From Paracoccus caeni (GTDB lineage: Bacteria; Pseudomonadota; Alphaproteobacteria; Rhodobacterales; Rhodobacteraceae), in NCBI RefSeq assembly GCF_016629665.1, contig NZ_JAEPRQ010000005.1, positions 1 to 64,000 of the forward strand: a stretch of DNA of 64,000 nucleotides. Reading direction: 5' to 3'. The translations under genes and the position numbers were made by a program. Under the pieces are notes generated by a model, which saw only the letters and a list, made by a program, of their open reading frames with translations, was not told where the DNA came from and searched no databases. Positions 26,597-36,515 of this stretch are shown piece by piece (position 1 is the first letter of the stretch; each line of letters starts with the position of its first letter).

Positions 26597-26625
26597 AATA
26601 TATGGGGGCGGAACGCCGCTCGCAA
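26597..26625 (-). promoter_or_regulatory. Sigma-70-type promoter of ssrA
   Basis: On the minus strand TTGCGA (26625-26620) and TATATT (26602-26597) are separated by exactly 17 bp. This puts the start near 26590, just ahead of the acceptor piece of tmRNA. Confidence 0.7.
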
Positions 26626-26706
26626 GGGGCGGGGTGGCGGTCGGCTTGGAACCTGTGGGCGGGGGATACGTTGGGTGGGCACGACCAAGCAAAGAGGAAA
26701 CGACAC

Positions 26707-26985
26707 ATGATCAAACAAGCCTCAGCCCTCGTTGCACTGGCCACGATTGTTGCCCTGCCGACCACGATTCTTGCCCAGCAGGCCGACCGTGACGTGCCGC
26801 CCGCTGGTTCGATGGCACTGTCCGAACTGGTTCAGAAGCTGGAAACCGATCTGGCATCGGAACTGGGCACGATCACCGATGTCTCTTGGGATGACGACGG
26901 CTTCTGGGACGTCGAATACCGGAATACCGAAAACCGTGAGGTCGAGATTCGCGTGGATCCCGCCAGCGGTGAGGTTCAGCAATAG
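26707..26985 (+). CDS. PepSY domain periplasmic protein
   Basis: 92 residues from the ATG at 26707, preceded by AGAGGAAA. A Sec signal peptide (MIKQASALVALATIVALPTT, cut near LAQQ) leads to a single PepSY domain, seen in ALSELVQKLETDLASELG and then DGFWDVEYRNTENREVEIRVDPASGEV. PepSY proteins are thought to inhibit or bind periplasmic peptidases, or to sense conditions for two-component systems. It is monocistronic and divergent from ssrA. The gene at 57366-57686 is a second, more acidic PepSY protein. Confidence 0.85.
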   Translation: MIKQASALVALATIVALPTTILAQQADRDVPPAGSMALSELVQKLETDLASELGTITDVSWDDDGFWDVEYRNTENREVEIRVDPASGEVQQ

Positions 26986-27007
26986 TTTAACCAGTGTGAC
27001 GTTACCA

Positions 27008-27039
27008 AAACACCCGCCAAAGCTGGCGGGTGTTTCTTT
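27008..27039. terminator. Intrinsic terminator between PepSY and gnd
   Basis: A perfect 12-bp stem AAACACCCGCCA/TGGCGGGTGTTT (27008-27019 with 27024-27035, loop AAGC) is followed by CTTTA. The A-rich left side lets it also serve the convergent gnd gene. Confidence 0.88.
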
Positions 27040-27061
27040 ATTCACGGAAGGCGTTCGTGGT

Positions 27062-28465
27062 TCAGCCTTGCTGCATGGCCCATGGGCCGTGACTGTCCTC
27101 GATCCCGTCCAGACGCTCGAAACCATGCGCGCCGAAGAAATCGCGCTGCGCCTGGATCATGTTCGCCGTGCCGCGCGACGTGCGCATCATGTCGAACCAC
27201 ATCAGCCCGGAAACAAGTGCCGGGACCGCATGTCCCGCATCGATCGCTTCGACCACGACGCGGCGCAGAGACGGCAGTGCCTTTTCCACCAGATCGGCGA
27301 AGAACGGGGCCAGAACCAGATTGCGGGCCGGATCTTCGGCCAGTGCCTCGGCCATGTCGTTCAGCATGGTTGACCGGATGATACAGCCCGCCCGCCAGAC
27401 TTTCGCGATCTCGGGCAGGTTCAGCGTCCAGCCGAAGGGCTTCGACGCTGCCGCGATCATCGCAAAGCCTTGCGCATAGCAAAGGATTTTGCCCGCGATC
27501 AGCGCCTGTTCCAGCGCGCCGGTGTCGAAATCGGCGCGTTTCGGGGCGGCGCCGAACCGCGCCTCGCCCGCCTTGCGCTGATCAAGCTGACCCGAGACGT
27601 TGCGCGCCATCACCGCCGCCTCGATCACCGGGATCGGGGCTGCCAGATGCTGCGCCTCGATGGCGGTCCAGCGGCCGGTGCCTTTCTGGCCCGCACGGTC
27701 AAGGATCACATCGACGATCGGCTTGCCGCCATGCGGATCGGCGGTCGCGGTCACGGCTGCCGAAATCTCGATCAAGTAGGATTGCAGCGGGCCTTCGTTC
27801 CAGCGGCTGAACACTTTCGAGATCTGGGCCGCATCCATACCCATGCCGTCGCGCATGATGCCGTAAACTTCAGCAATCATCTGCATGTCGGCATATTCGA
27901 TGCCGTTATGCACCATCTTCACGAAATGGCCCGCGCCTTCATCGCCCATCCGTGCGGCGCAGGGCGTGCCGTCTTCGGCCTTGGCGGAAATGGCGGTCAG
28001 GATATCGGCGACGCTGGACCAGTCGGCCTCGCTGCCGCCGCCCATGATCGAGGGACCATGCCGCGCGCCTTCCTCGCCGCCCGAGACGCCCATGCCAAGG
28101 AAATGGAACGGCAGACCGGCCTGATTGCGGCGGTTGGTGTCGTGGAAATCGGCGTTGCCCGCATCGATCACCAGATCATCCGGGCCAAGATAGGGGGTCA
28201 GCGCCTCGATCTGCTGATCGACGGCGGCACCTGCCGGAACCATCAGGATGATGGCGCGGGGGGGCGTGATCGCCTCGACCAGTTCCTTCAGGCTGTCGGT
28301 CGGAATGACCCGGTCTGCAAGTTCACCGGCATCGGCCTTGAAGCGGTGGGTAACATCGGTGGTGCGGTTCCAGACCGCGATGGGAAATCCTTTTTCAGCG
28401 ATGTTCAGTGCCAGGGCCGCGCCCATGGTGCCTAATCCGATCAGACCTATCCGAGCCTGTGCCAT
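27062..28465 (-). CDS. gnd: 6-phosphogluconate dehydrogenase, decarboxylating
   Basis: 467 residues, the long form. An N-terminal Rossmann motif GLIGLGTMGAALALNIAEKG with NR in VWNRTTDV favours NADP. The substrate signature GMGVSGGEEGARHGPSIMGG and catalytic Lys/Glu region (GHFVKMVHNGIEYADMQMI) are intact. It oxidises 6-phosphogluconate to ribulose 5-phosphate and CO2 in the pentose phosphate route. Monocistronic, with a 244-bp upstream region in which I see no other gene. Confidence 0.97.
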   Translation of the reverse strand: MAQARIGLIGLGTMGAALALNIAEKGFPIAVWNRTTDVTHRFKADAGELADRVIPTDSLKELVEAITPPRAIILMVPAGAAVDQQIEALTPYLGPDDLVIDAGNADFHDTNRRNQAGLPFHFLGMGVSGGEEGARHGPSIMGGGSEADWSSVADILTAISAKAEDGTPCAARMGDEGAGHFVKMVHNGIEYADMQMIAEVYGIMRDGMGMDAAQISKVFSRWNEGPLQSYLIEISAAVTATADPHGGKPIVDVILDRAGQKGTGRWTAIEAQHLAAPIPVIEAAVMARNVSGQLDQRKAGEARFGAAPKRADFDTGALEQALIAGKILCYAQGFAMIAAASKPFGWTLNLPEIAKVWRAGCIIRSTMLNDMAEALAEDPARNLVLAPFFADLVEKALPSLRRVVVEAIDAGHAVPALVSGLMWFDMMRTSRGTANMIQAQRDFFGAHGFERLDGIEDSHGPWAMQQG

Positions 28466-28709
28466 GTCAGAACATCTCCTGTTTTCTTCTAACGTAGTCA
28501 GTGATTACGCTAACATATAGTGAGTGTCACGCCATCATCTGAGGGGGTGTCAAGGATGGCGTTTCAGGGTTGCGGAATTGTAGGTCGGTCATCGCAGAAG
28601 GTGAAGCGCGTGGCCGACCCCAAGGCGGAAAACGCGCCGTCGCGGCGGGATCGATTTTTCAGCCCAATCGCTGCCATCTCCGGCTTGCCTGCGTTGCTTC
28701 GCACCAGCG

Positions 28710-29183
28710 TCACCCTCTGGGCCGCATCTGCATCAATGTCTGCAATCCGGTCGCCACATGCACCCGTCTGTTGCCGGTCACGCCCCAGACATCAAGCTGA
28801 CACACGGTCAGATTTCGACCCGGCTTGATCACCCGGCCCACCGCCTCCAGCCGGTCGCCCTGACCGGGATTCATCAGGTTCAGCTTGAACTCGACCGTCA
28901 GCACCGAACTATCGGGATCGAACAGCGTATAGGCCGCATAGCCCCCGGCGGAATCGGCGATGGCCGAGCTGCCGCCAGCGTGGAAATAGCCGTTATGCTG
29001 GGTCAGGTCGTCGCGAAACGGCAGGATGATCGTCACCTCTCCGGTGCGGATGGTGGTCATCGTTGCCCCCATCAGCCGCATCAGCCCCTGCGACGCAAAA
29101 CTGTCCCGCATCCGCAGAACCGTTGCCTCGTCCAATGCTTCGCCAATCTGCATCGCCGCCCCCGTTTTGCCTCCGAAGGTCAT
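28710..29183 (-). CDS. PaaI-family hotdog thioesterase
   Basis: 157 residues if the ATG at 29183 is used; the ATG at 29153 is an alternative, and neither has a good ribosome site. The hotdog fold of PaaI/YbgC relatives is clear in LTQHNGYFHAGGSSAIADSAGGYA (helix with the catalytic Asp region), followed by TVEFKLNLMNPGQGDRLEA and GRVIKPGRNLTVCQLDVW. It probably hydrolyses an acyl-CoA; the substrate is unknown. It lies 52 bp downstream of pdxY and may be its operon partner. Confidence 0.88.
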   Translation of the reverse strand: MTFGGKTGAAMQIGEALDEATVLRMRDSFASQGLMRLMGATMTTIRTGEVTIILPFRDDLTQHNGYFHAGGSSAIADSAGGYAAYTLFDPDSSVLTVEFKLNLMNPGQGDRLEAVGRVIKPGRNLTVCQLDVWGVTGNRRVHVATGLQTLMQMRPRG

Positions 29184-29234
29184 GAGAGGGCAAAGCCCGC
29201 GTGGGGAAAAGCCCCCAAGGCCTGTGACCTAGGG

Positions 29235-30095
29235 TCAGATGCTCAGCAGCGCGCGGCGGAATGACGGCTCATAAAGCACGATTTCGCGCGCGCCGGCCTT
29301 TGCGGCATAGTCGAGCGCCCGGCCCGTCAGATCCTGCGCCCGGGCCACTGCCTGAGGCAGCGCATCGCCCCGGCCCAGCCCGGCCATGACCAGCCCGGAA
29401 AAGAGATCGCCGGTGCCGGGCAGGGCGACGGGAATATGCGGTGTGGGGTGACGCGAAACGCCCCGAGGCCCGATGATCACGCTTTCCAGATGCCCGTCGG
29501 GGCTGTCCCGCAGCACGCAGCCGGTCGCGATCAGCGAGGCTTCGGGCGCGAGGTGCAGCTTGGCCGCCGCGGTCTCGACATCGGCAAGGGTGGTGATCGG
29601 CGTGCCGGTCAGATGGCCCAGTTCGAAAGAGTTTGGCGTCGTCAGATCGGCCATCGGCAACAGGCGGTCGCGCATCAGCCGGGCCAGTTCGGCGGGCACG
29701 TAAAGCCCCGGCCCGTGATCGCCCATGACCGGATCGCACAGATAGCGCAGCGACGGATTGGCCACCTTGGCCCGCGCCACGAAATCGGCGGTCAGTTCCG
29801 CCACCTCGACCGAGCCGATATAGCCCGTGATCAGCCAGACCGCCCGCTGCGGCAGGCCACGCTCTTCCGCGCCCAGCAGCAGGTCGGCGAAAATGGCGGG
29901 GGGAACCGGCGCACCGCGCAGCGTCGGATAATCGGGTGTGTTGGAGAACAGCACCGTCGGGATCGCCGCCACCTCCAGCCCCGCCGCCTGCATCGGAAAG
30001 ACCGCCGCCGAATTGCCGACATGACCGTGGACCACCTGACTTTGGATCGAGATGATCAGCGGCGCCTTGTCGATCCGGGTGTCGATGTCGCTCAT
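29235..30095 (-). CDS. pdxY: Pyridoxal kinase
   Basis: 286 residues from the ATG at 30095 (GGAGGG upstream), overlapping the MOSC gene stop by four bases (ATGA). Ribokinase-type pyridoxal kinase signatures are IISIQSQVVHGHVGNSAAVFPMQ at the N-terminus, CDPVMGDHG, and the C-terminal anion hole LPGTGDLFSGL with catalytic Asp. It phosphorylates pyridoxal in the B6 salvage pathway. PdxY rather than PdxK is preferred because of the N-terminal SQVVHG form; the distinction is modest. Confidence 0.92.
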   Translation of the reverse strand: MSDIDTRIDKAPLIISIQSQVVHGHVGNSAAVFPMQAAGLEVAAIPTVLFSNTPDYPTLRGAPVPPAIFADLLLGAEERGLPQRAVWLITGYIGSVEVAELTADFVARAKVANPSLRYLCDPVMGDHGPGLYVPAELARLMRDRLLPMADLTTPNSFELGHLTGTPITTLADVETAAAKLHLAPEASLIATGCVLRDSPDGHLESVIIGPRGVSRHPTPHIPVALPGTGDLFSGLVMAGLGRGDALPQAVARAQDLTGRALDYAAKAGAREIVLYEPSFRRALLSI

Positions 30096-30769
30096 GTCTT
30101 GCCCTCCAGCCTTGGTCGCCAATCCTCGACCCGTCCGCTTTCCAGCCTGCGGGTGGCATAGCGGCGCCATCCCTCGGCCAGCACGTCCAGCGCGGCGATC
30201 TGTTCCAGCGCATCGCGGTTCAGCCGGTCCACATACATGACATGCCAGAGCCTGCGCAAAGTCCAGTCGGGGGCCAGCCGGTCGATCCGCGTCATCCGGT
30301 CATCCGGCGCAACCATGCCGGTCTGAAGGACGCGGTAATACCAGCCGGTGCGGCCCGTCCCCTGCACCCGCCGCGCCATATCCGGCACGCCGAAGCGGTG
30401 GTTCAGTTTCCAGCAGGGCTGCCGCCCCTGCGAGACCTGTATCAGTGCCTCGCCCAGCCTGAAGATATCGCCGACGGCCACGTCATCCTCGGTCAGGCCA
30501 TAGGTTGACAGGTTTTCGCCGAACGCGCCGGGTTCCCGCAGAACCGGCAGCGGGCCAAGATCGTCGCGCCACGCGGAATAGTGATCGCGGGGATAGTGAT
30601 GGACGGCCTTTTCCGGCCCACCATGAACGCGCCGGTCGGCCTGCTCATCGGTCTCGAACCCCTCGGGGCCAAGATGCAGCGCCTCTGCGACCGGGCGCTT
30701 GACGATACCGCTGTGGCTGTCACTTCCGGCCAAAGGTGCGGCTTTTCCAGTCAGCAGGGTGATCAGCAT
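30092..30769 (-). CDS. MOSC domain protein (YiiM-like)
   Basis: 225 residues from the ATG at 30769; the upstream extension of the frame has no homology. The MOSC beta-barrel is seen in DRRVHGGPEKAVHHYPRDHY and GAFGENLSTYGLTEDDVAVGD, with the conserved cysteine in SQGRQPCWKLNHRFG. A YiiM-type C-terminal extension (WHVMYVDRLNRDA) follows. MOSC proteins bind molybdenum cofactor; YiiM reduces N-hydroxylated compounds such as 6-hydroxylaminopurine. It is coupled to pdxY by ATGA. Confidence 0.88.
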   Translation of the reverse strand: MLITLLTGKAAPLAGSDSHSGIVKRPVAEALHLGPEGFETDEQADRRVHGGPEKAVHHYPRDHYSAWRDDLGPLPVLREPGAFGENLSTYGLTEDDVAVGDIFRLGEALIQVSQGRQPCWKLNHRFGVPDMARRVQGTGRTGWYYRVLQTGMVAPDDRMTRIDRLAPDWTLRRLWHVMYVDRLNRDALEQIAALDVLAEGWRRYATRRLESGRVEDWRPRLEGKT

Positions 30770-30981
30770 CGGCGTTCCGGGGCAGGGGTGAGGGTGCAAG
30801 CACAGGAAGGGAAACAGGAAAGCCGTGAACCGGCGCTTGGCCGGTCCCGGTCGGAAAGTGATAGACCCGGCGCCGCGCCTGTTCAATCCGTTCGCGCGGC
30901 CCACTTCTGTCGGCGCTGCCCCTTGAATGAACACGGGCGGCAAGCTACTTTTTATTCAACTTGTCATCGGAGGGCGTGATC

Positions 30982-32103
30982 ATGACGCCCAAGCGTCCTG
31001 CGGGTGCGGACGCGTTCCCGAGAAAAACGGTCGAGCCGTCTGCCACCCGCAACGTCGAGGAAGGGCAGCTTTATGCTGCGCTGGACCTCGGGACCAACTC
31101 GTGCCGGATGCTGATTGCCCGACCGCGCGGCAGTCAGTTTCAGGTTGTGGACAGCTTCTCCAAGCCGGTTCAGCTTGGGCATGGGCTGGAAGCTTCGGGA
31201 CGCCTGTCCCGCAGCTCGATGGCGCGTACCGTTCACGCGCTTCAGGTGTGCCGGCGCAAGCTGGAGCAGCACCGCGTCGGCAATATGCGTCTGGTCGCGA
31301 CGGAAGCCTGTCGCCGGGCGCGCAACAGCCGTGATTTCCTGCGCACCATCCGCCGGGAAACGGGCCTGCCGTTGGAGGTGATCGACGCCGAGGAAGAAGC
31401 ACGGCTTGCCGTCATTTCCTGCGCGCCGCTGGTCAGTCACCGGACCGAGACCCTGCTGGTCGTCGATATCGGCGGCGGCTCGACCGAGCTGGTCTGGATC
31501 GATCTTGAAGATGTCGAACCGACCGAGCGGTCGCGGGCCATCATGCGGCTGTCGGACGGGTTCACCAATCCGGTTCCGGGCGGCGCGCGGGTCGTTGACT
31601 GGATCAGCGTGCCGCTTGGCGTGGCGACGCTGCGCGACCAGTTTGCCGATGTCGAAGACGATCAGGGCCGGTTCGCGCTGATGTCGTGGTATTTCGAAGA
31701 GATGCTGTCGGGCTTTTCCCCCTATGCCAATGGCTCGCCGGATGAGGGTTTCCAGATCATCGGCACCTCGGGCACCGTCACCACCGTCGCGGCCAGTTTC
31801 CTTGGCCTGCGCCGCTATGACCGGACCAAGGTGGACGGGCTGGAGATGACCACCGAACAGATCGACCGGGTCATCCATTCTTATCTGCAGCTTGGCCCCG
31901 ATGGCCGCCGCGCCGATCCCCGGATCGGGCGGGAACGGCACGCGCTGATTATGTCGGGCGTGGCGATTCTGCAGACCCTGATGCGGGTCTGGCCCACGAA
32001 CAAGCTGTCGGTCGCGGATCGGGGGCTGCGCGAGGGGTTGCTTTACGCCCAGATGGTGCGCGATGGAGTGCTGACGCCGGACGGAATGAACGGAGTGGCA
32101 TGA
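30982..32103 (+). CDS. Exopolyphosphatase / pppGpp phosphohydrolase family
   Basis: 373 residues from the ATG at 30982, placed seven bases after GGAGGG; an upstream TTG is less likely. The ASKHA fold of Ppx/GppA is clear in [16 protein letters not shown] (phosphate 1), [14 protein letters not shown] (phosphate 2) and [12 protein letters not shown]. It lacks the C-terminal HD domain of long Ppx proteins, so it is the short form whose substrate could be polyphosphate or (p)ppGpp. It ends one base before rlmE, with which it is surely co-transcribed. Confidence 0.92.
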   Translation: MTPKRPAGADAFPRKTVEPSATRNVEEGQLYAALDLGTNSCRMLIARPRGSQFQVVDSFSKPVQLGHGLEASGRLSRSSMARTVHALQVCRRKLEQHRVGNMRLVATEACRRARNSRDFLRTIRRETGLPLEVIDAEEEARLAVISCAPLVSHRTETLLVVDIGGGSTELVWIDLEDVEPTERSRAIMRLSDGFTNPVPGGARVVDWISVPLGVATLRDQFADVEDDQGRFALMSWYFEEMLSGFSPYANGSPDEGFQIIGTSGTVTTVAASFLGLRRYDRTKVDGLEMTTEQIDRVIHSYLQLGPDGRRADPRIGRERHALIMSGVAILQTLMRVWPTNKLSVADRGLREGLLYAQMVRDGVLTPDGMNGVA

Positions 32104-32104
32104 A

Positions 32105-32857
32105 ATGACGAAAATACCGGGCAGCCGCGCGGGCAAATCCAGCGGGCGCGGCCAGCGCGATCTGCGCGTGCGGGTGAAGACCGCGAAGGGGCGGAGGCTC
32201 AGCAGCAAACTGTGGCTGGAGCGGCAGTTGAACGATCCCTATGTGGCCCGCGCCAAGCGTGAAGGCTATCGCGGCCGGGCGGCGTTCAAGATTTTGGAAC
32301 TGGACGACAAGTATCGGTTTCTGCTGCCGGGTGCGCGCGTCGTGGATTTGGGCTGCGCGCCGGGCGGCTGGTGTCAGGTCGCGGTCGAGCGCGTGAACGC
32401 GCTTGGCGAGAAGTCGGGCAAATCCGTCGGCAAGGTTCTGGGCATCGATCTGCAAGAGGTCGATCCGATTGCGGGTGCCGAAATCCATGTGCTTGATTTT
32501 CTTGAGGATGGTGCCGATCAGCAGGTCAAAGACTGGCTTGGCGGGCCCGCCGATGTGGTGATGTCCGATATGGCCGCATCATCCTCGGGCCACAAAGGCA
32601 CCGACCATTTGCGCATCGTCGCGCTGGTCGAAGCGGCGTTGCAACTGGCCTTCGACGTGCTGGAACCGGGCGGGACGTTTGTGGCCAAGGTGCTGGCTGG
32701 CGGGGCAGAGGCCGACATGCAGGCATTGCTGAAGCGCAACTTCGACAAGGTTGCCAATGTGAAGCCGCCCGCAAGCCGCAGTGATTCATCCGAAAAATTC
32801 GTGGTTGCGACCGGGTTCCGGGGTCGGAAAGACCCCGAGGATCAGGACCGGGACTGA
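32105..32857 (+). CDS. rlmE: 23S rRNA 2'-O-ribose methyltransferase (U2552)
   Basis: 250 residues. RlmE/FtsJ methylates U2552 in the A-loop, a late step of 50S assembly. The SAM site [15 protein letters not shown] and the K-D-K-E catalytic set ([34 protein letters not shown]) are complete. An N-terminal basic stretch of about 30 residues ([20 protein letters not shown]) is typical of alphaproteobacterial copies. Its 3' end overlaps the convergent AraC gene by 16 bp. Confidence 0.96.
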   Translation: MTKIPGSRAGKSSGRGQRDLRVRVKTAKGRRLSSKLWLERQLNDPYVARAKREGYRGRAAFKILELDDKYRFLLPGARVVDLGCAPGGWCQVAVERVNALGEKSGKSVGKVLGIDLQEVDPIAGAEIHVLDFLEDGADQQVKDWLGGPADVVMSDMAASSSGHKGTDHLRIVALVEAALQLAFDVLEPGGTFVAKVLAGGAEADMQALLKRNFDKVANVKPPASRSDSSEKFVVATGFRGRKDPEDQDRD

Positions 32858-33912
32858 GCGCGGAACACCTCGGGCGTGCGGCCTGTCGCTGCGACGAAGG
32901 CGCGGGTGAAATGGGCGTGGCTGGTATAGCCCAACTCTGACGCGATCCGTGCCGGAAGCGTGTCGGTTTCGCGCAGGACTCGCACCGCGCGATCCAGCCT
33001 GAGACGATGGACCAGCTCGACCGCGCGCTGTCCGCGCGCGGCAAGACAGGCCCGATCCAATGCCGCGCTGGTCGTGTTCAGTTGCGCGGCCATCTCGGCA
33101 ATCAGGTCGCAGGAGCCAAGACGAGTTGCCGCCAGCGCAAGAAACCGCTCGACCAGCGGTCTGTCGGGCAGCGGGGGAGGCGTGGTCGCAATGCGGTCAC
33201 GCTCTGGCTCCAGTTGGCTGAGGCGCAGCGACAGCAGATTCATCAGACAGGCGATGGTGGCGGTCTGCGGCGCGCGCGCCTCGGCGGCAAGATCGTTCAG
33301 CGTGGCAAGAAATTGCGGGCCGTGGCCGCCGATATGCGCGGAAAGCCCCTCGACAGGGAACGCCGGTGAACTGCGCCCGGCAAGGGCTGCCGAGATCAGG
33401 GCGACATGCCCCTCGGCCCCCGGCGCGGGCAGGGTCGCGAAGGCGGTCCCGGCCGGGATCAGCCGCAGATCGCCGCGCCGCATGATGTGATGGCGGCGCG
33501 GGAAATCAAGTTGCATCCGCCCCTCGGTCACCCAGATCAGCGTGTGGTCTGGCCGGGTGCGCGGTTGTGGCGGGCGGGCGGGACTGCCCCAGACGAAGGC
33601 CGCAATGGGCAGCAGGCGCAGACCCGGCTGCGGTCCAGCCGGGCGACCGGCACGGGCCAGTGGACGCGCGATCAGTTTCGCGATTGCCGCCAGATGCGCG
33701 TTTTCGGGGTCTTGATCGTCGCCCGGCACTTCGGCGGAATTTGGCGGATAGGTGGGATTGCGCGGCGGGAGAGGGGCGTTGCCGGAGGGGTTGGTTTCCG
33801 CGCTGGAATCGGGAATGCGTTCACCTGTCGCCCGCAAGCGGCTGGGCGAGAATGGAAAACCAGATTGCCATTCCGATCGTTCGAACACTGACATGGTTCG
33901 CGCCCAAGACAC
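32842..33912 (-). CDS. AraC-family transcriptional regulator with N-terminal cupin
   Basis: 356 residues with a GTG start at 33912; an ATG at 33894 is equally possible. The first ~85 residues are proline-rich and unlike the family, so the true start may be later. A cupin sensor (about 100-180; [32 protein letters not shown]) precedes a two-helix-turn-helix AraC domain ([37 protein letters not shown]). It would bind a small ligand and activate or repress unknown targets; no divergent target gene is obvious. Confidence 0.88.
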   Translation of the reverse strand: MSWARTMSVFERSEWQSGFPFSPSRLRATGERIPDSSAETNPSGNAPLPPRNPTYPPNSAEVPGDDQDPENAHLAAIAKLIARPLARAGRPAGPQPGLRLLPIAAFVWGSPARPPQPRTRPDHTLIWVTEGRMQLDFPRRHHIMRRGDLRLIPAGTAFATLPAPGAEGHVALISAALAGRSSPAFPVEGLSAHIGGHGPQFLATLNDLAAEARAPQTATIACLMNLLSLRLSQLEPERDRIATTPPPLPDRPLVERFLALAATRLGSCDLIAEMAAQLNTTSAALDRACLAARGQRAVELVHRLRLDRAVRVLRETDTLPARIASELGYTSHAHFTRAFVAATGRTPEVFRAQSRS

Positions 33913-33979
33913 CCTATAATAGGCGAATTATCGCCGGTATCGTCGGGCTGTTCAATGAGTCGTCAGCGTCAACCGAAGA

Positions 33980-34879
33980 TCAGCGAACCTGTGTGGTTTT
34001 CGCATCGACCGGCCATTGCTGCCAGTCCTTCATCCGTCCACGGAACCAGATCCGCTGCGATTTCGCATATTGCCGGGTGGCGATGATCGCGCGCTCGGTC
34101 GCGCTGTCCAGATCAGTCTGGCCGCGCAGATGGGCGATCAGTTCGGGCGCACCAATCGCCCGCGCCCATTGCCGTGTCGGGTCCCATTGTGGGCGCATCG
34201 CCCGCGCCTCGTCCAGCGCACCCTGCGACATCATCTGGCGAAAGCGGATCGCGATCCTGTCGGCCAGCCAGTCGCGGTCGGTGGTGATCAACAGCCGCTG
34301 GCTTTCCTTGGTGCCGATCAGCGGCGGCGGCGTGTCTGCCTGCCACTCGGCCAACCCACGCCCGGTTGCGCGCAGCACTTCCCACGCGCGCTGGACTCGG
34401 GCGGGGTTCAAGAGGTCGATCCGGCTGGCTGTCAGCGGATCAAGCCCGTCGATCATCCGTGCCAAGCCGTCCTGTTGCCGCAGAAGTGCATCGCCCTCGG
34501 CCCGGATTTCGGGTGGGACGGGCGGAACATAGGCCAGACCCTGCGTCAGCGCCGTCAGATAAAGGCCGGTGCCGCCGACGATGATCAGCCGCTGAGGCAA
34601 CAGGTTCTGCACATCCTTCAGCCAGTCGCCGACCGAATAGCTGCGATCGGGTGTGACATGGCCGTAAAGGGCATGGGGGGCTTTTGCCTCGTCCTCGGGC
34701 GAGGGGCGGGCGGTCAGGACGCGCCAGCAGGACCAAATTTGCAGGGCATCGGCATTGACGATCAGCCCGCCTTGCTGGCGCGCAACTGCAAGTGCCAGCG
34801 CGGATTTGCCACTGGCTGTCGGCCCCGCAATCAGCAGGTGGCGTGACGGGTCGATCTGATGCAAGCTGTTGCTGTCCAT
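33980..34879 (-). CDS. miaA: tRNA dimethylallyltransferase
   Basis: 299 residues. It transfers a dimethylallyl group to N6 of A37 in tRNAs reading UNN codons. The P-loop [19 protein letters not shown] is intact, as are [17 protein letters not shown] and the C-terminal [17 protein letters not shown]. The second block reads VNADALQIW where most MiaA proteins have N-A-D-S-M-Q-V-Y, a mild change at a substrate-proximal site. Divergent from pyrH; no ribosome site stands out. Confidence 0.95.
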   Translation of the reverse strand: MDSNSLHQIDPSRHLLIAGPTASGKSALALAVARQQGGLIVNADALQIWSCWRVLTARPSPEDEAKAPHALYGHVTPDRSYSVGDWLKDVQNLLPQRLIIVGGTGLYLTALTQGLAYVPPVPPEIRAEGDALLRQQDGLARMIDGLDPLTASRIDLLNPARVQRAWEVLRATGRGLAEWQADTPPPLIGTKESQRLLITTDRDWLADRIAIRFRQMMSQGALDEARAMRPQWDPTRQWARAIGAPELIAHLRGQTDLDSATERAIIATRQYAKSQRIWFRGRMKDWQQWPVDAKTTQVR

Positions 34880-34980
34880 CCGGTGTTTACGGGCTGTTGA
34901 TTACCCCGACCTTTTGCGACATTTTGCGCCGCGATGAAAGCCAAGGCCCCACGCGAATGCCGCCCAAGGAAGGACCAACC

Positions 34981-35715
34981 ATGACCGACGACACGGGCGC
35001 CGCGCCCACCCAGTATGGCCGCGTAATGCTGAAGATTTCGGGCGAGGCGCTGATGGGGGATCAGGGTTTCGGCCTGCATCCGCCCACTGTCGCGCGCATC
35101 GCCAATGAGGTGGAATCGGTCTCGGCCATGGGGGTCGAGGTGTGCATGGTCATCGGTGGCGGCAATATTTTCCGTGGTCTGCAGGGCAGCGCGCAGGGGA
35201 TGGAGCGGACGACCGCCGACTATATGGGCATGCTCGCCACGGTGATGAACGCGCTGGCGATGCAATCGGCGCTGGAGGCCAAGGGTCTGCATTGCCGGGT
35301 CATCAGCGCGATCCGCATGGATGAGGTTTGCGAGCCCTATATCCGCCGCCGGGCCATTCGCCACCTTGAGAAGAAGCGGATCGTGATCTTCGCCGCAGGC
35401 ACCGGCAATCCCTATTTCACCACCGACACGGCGGCGACGCTGCGCGCGAACGAGATGAATTGCGAGGCGATCTTCAAGGGCACCAAGGTCGATGGCGTCT
35501 ATGACAAAGACCCGAAAAAATTCGACGATGCAAAGCGTTACGGCGAAGTGACCTATGACGAGGTGCTGCAGAAACATCTGGGCGTGATGGATGCCTCGGC
35601 CATCGCGCTGGCGCGGGACAACAAGCTGCCGATCATCGTCTTCTCGCTGGACGAGCCGGGCGGGTTCCGCACCATCCTGCAGGGCAAGGGCACCTATACG
35701 CGCGTCCACGGCTGA
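34981..35715 (+). CDS. pyrH: UMP kinase
   Basis: 244 residues from the ATG at 34981 (AAGGAAGGA upstream); a longer frame to the left has no homology. The hexameric UMP kinase of the amino-acid-kinase fold is shown by [43 protein letters not shown] and [10 protein letters not shown]. It phosphorylates UMP to UDP. In most alphaproteobacteria frr follows directly; here an ion-channel gene begins five bases after the stop. Confidence 0.97.
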   Translation: MTDDTGAAPTQYGRVMLKISGEALMGDQGFGLHPPTVARIANEVESVSAMGVEVCMVIGGGNIFRGLQGSAQGMERTTADYMGMLATVMNALAMQSALEAKGLHCRVISAIRMDEVCEPYIRRRAIRHLEKKRIVIFAAGTGNPYFTTDTAATLRANEMNCEAIFKGTKVDGVYDKDPKKFDDAKRYGEVTYDEVLQKHLGVMDASAIALARDNKLPIIVFSLDEPGGFRTILQGKGTYTRVHG

Positions 35716-35720
35716 GAGTT

Positions 35721-36515
35721 GTGGGCCAGATCAGCCGCGCCGTGGAACGGTTCGTTTATGACCCCGCCGTGGGCCGATTCATCACCTTCGTCATCCTGTT
35801 CAATGCGGCGGTTCTGGGGCTTGAGACCTCGGCCGGGATCATGGCCCGGTTCGGGGGTCTCATCACCGCGCTGGACCGACTGTGCCTGACGATTTTCGTG
35901 ATCGAAATCCTGCTGAAGCTGGCCGCGCGCCGGTTTGGGTTCTTCCGCGACGGATGGAACGTCTTCGATTTCGCCATCGTCGGCATTGCGCTGGTTCCCG
36001 CTGCGCAGGGGCTTTCGGTGTTGCGGGCAATGCGGGTTCTGCGGCTCCTCAGGATCGTCTCGGTCACGCCGCGCCTGCGTCGGGTGGTCGAGGGCTTTTT
36101 GTCCGCGCTGCCCGGCATGGCCAGCGTCTTTGTGCTGATGGGGATCATCTTCTACATCTTCGCGGTGATCGCGACGAAACTGTTCGGGCAGGATTTTCCT
36201 GAATGGTTCGGAACACTTGGCCGTTCCATCTACACGCTGTTCCAGATGATGACGCTGGACAGTTGGTCGACCGGAACCGTTCGCCCGATCATGGAGGTCT
36301 TTCCCTGGGCCTGGGTTTTCTTCGTGCCCTTCGTGCTGATCACCACCTTCGCGGTGATGAACCTTGTGGTTGGCCTCATCGTCAACTCGTTGCAGGACGC
36401 CCATCACGCCGAGGAAAATCAGGCGACCGAGGCCTATCGCGATGAAGTGCTTGCGCGGCTTCAGGCGATCGAGAAGCGACTGTCCCAGAGACCCGGCGAT
36501 GAGGATCGCGGTTAG
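35721..36515 (+). CDS. Voltage-gated sodium-channel family protein (NaChBac type)
   Basis: 264 residues, GTG start, five bases after pyrH. One six-helix domain: S1-S3 (about 15-95), S4 with Arg102, 105, 108 and 111 (SVLRAMRVLRLLRIV), pore helix and filter TLDSWST (178-184), S6 (202-224, FAVMNLVVGLIVN) and a C-terminal coiled coil. It would form a tetramer in the inner membrane. Known relatives carry Glu (TLESW) at the filter; Asp180 here is unusual. Conserved filter acidity suggests a functional cation channel, with selectivity uncertain. Confidence 0.92.
   Translation: MGQISRAVERFVYDPAVGRFITFVILFNAAVLGLETSAGIMARFGGLITALDRLCLTIFVIEILLKLAARRFGFFRDGWNVFDFAIVGIALVPAAQGLSVLRAMRVLRLLRIVSVTPRLRRVVEGFLSALPGMASVFVLMGIIFYIFAVIATKLFGQDFPEWFGTLGRSIYTLFQMMTLDSWSTGTVRPIMEVFPWAWVFFVPFVLITTFAVMNLVVGLIVNSLQDAHHAEENQATEAYRDEVLARLQAIEKRLSQRPGDEDRG

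Noticed and set aside
26485..26985. A long plus-strand frame running into the PepSY gene from 26485
   Set aside because: Its first 70 codons lie antisense to the tmRNA acceptor piece and its promoter; the PepSY protein with its signal peptide clearly starts at 26707.
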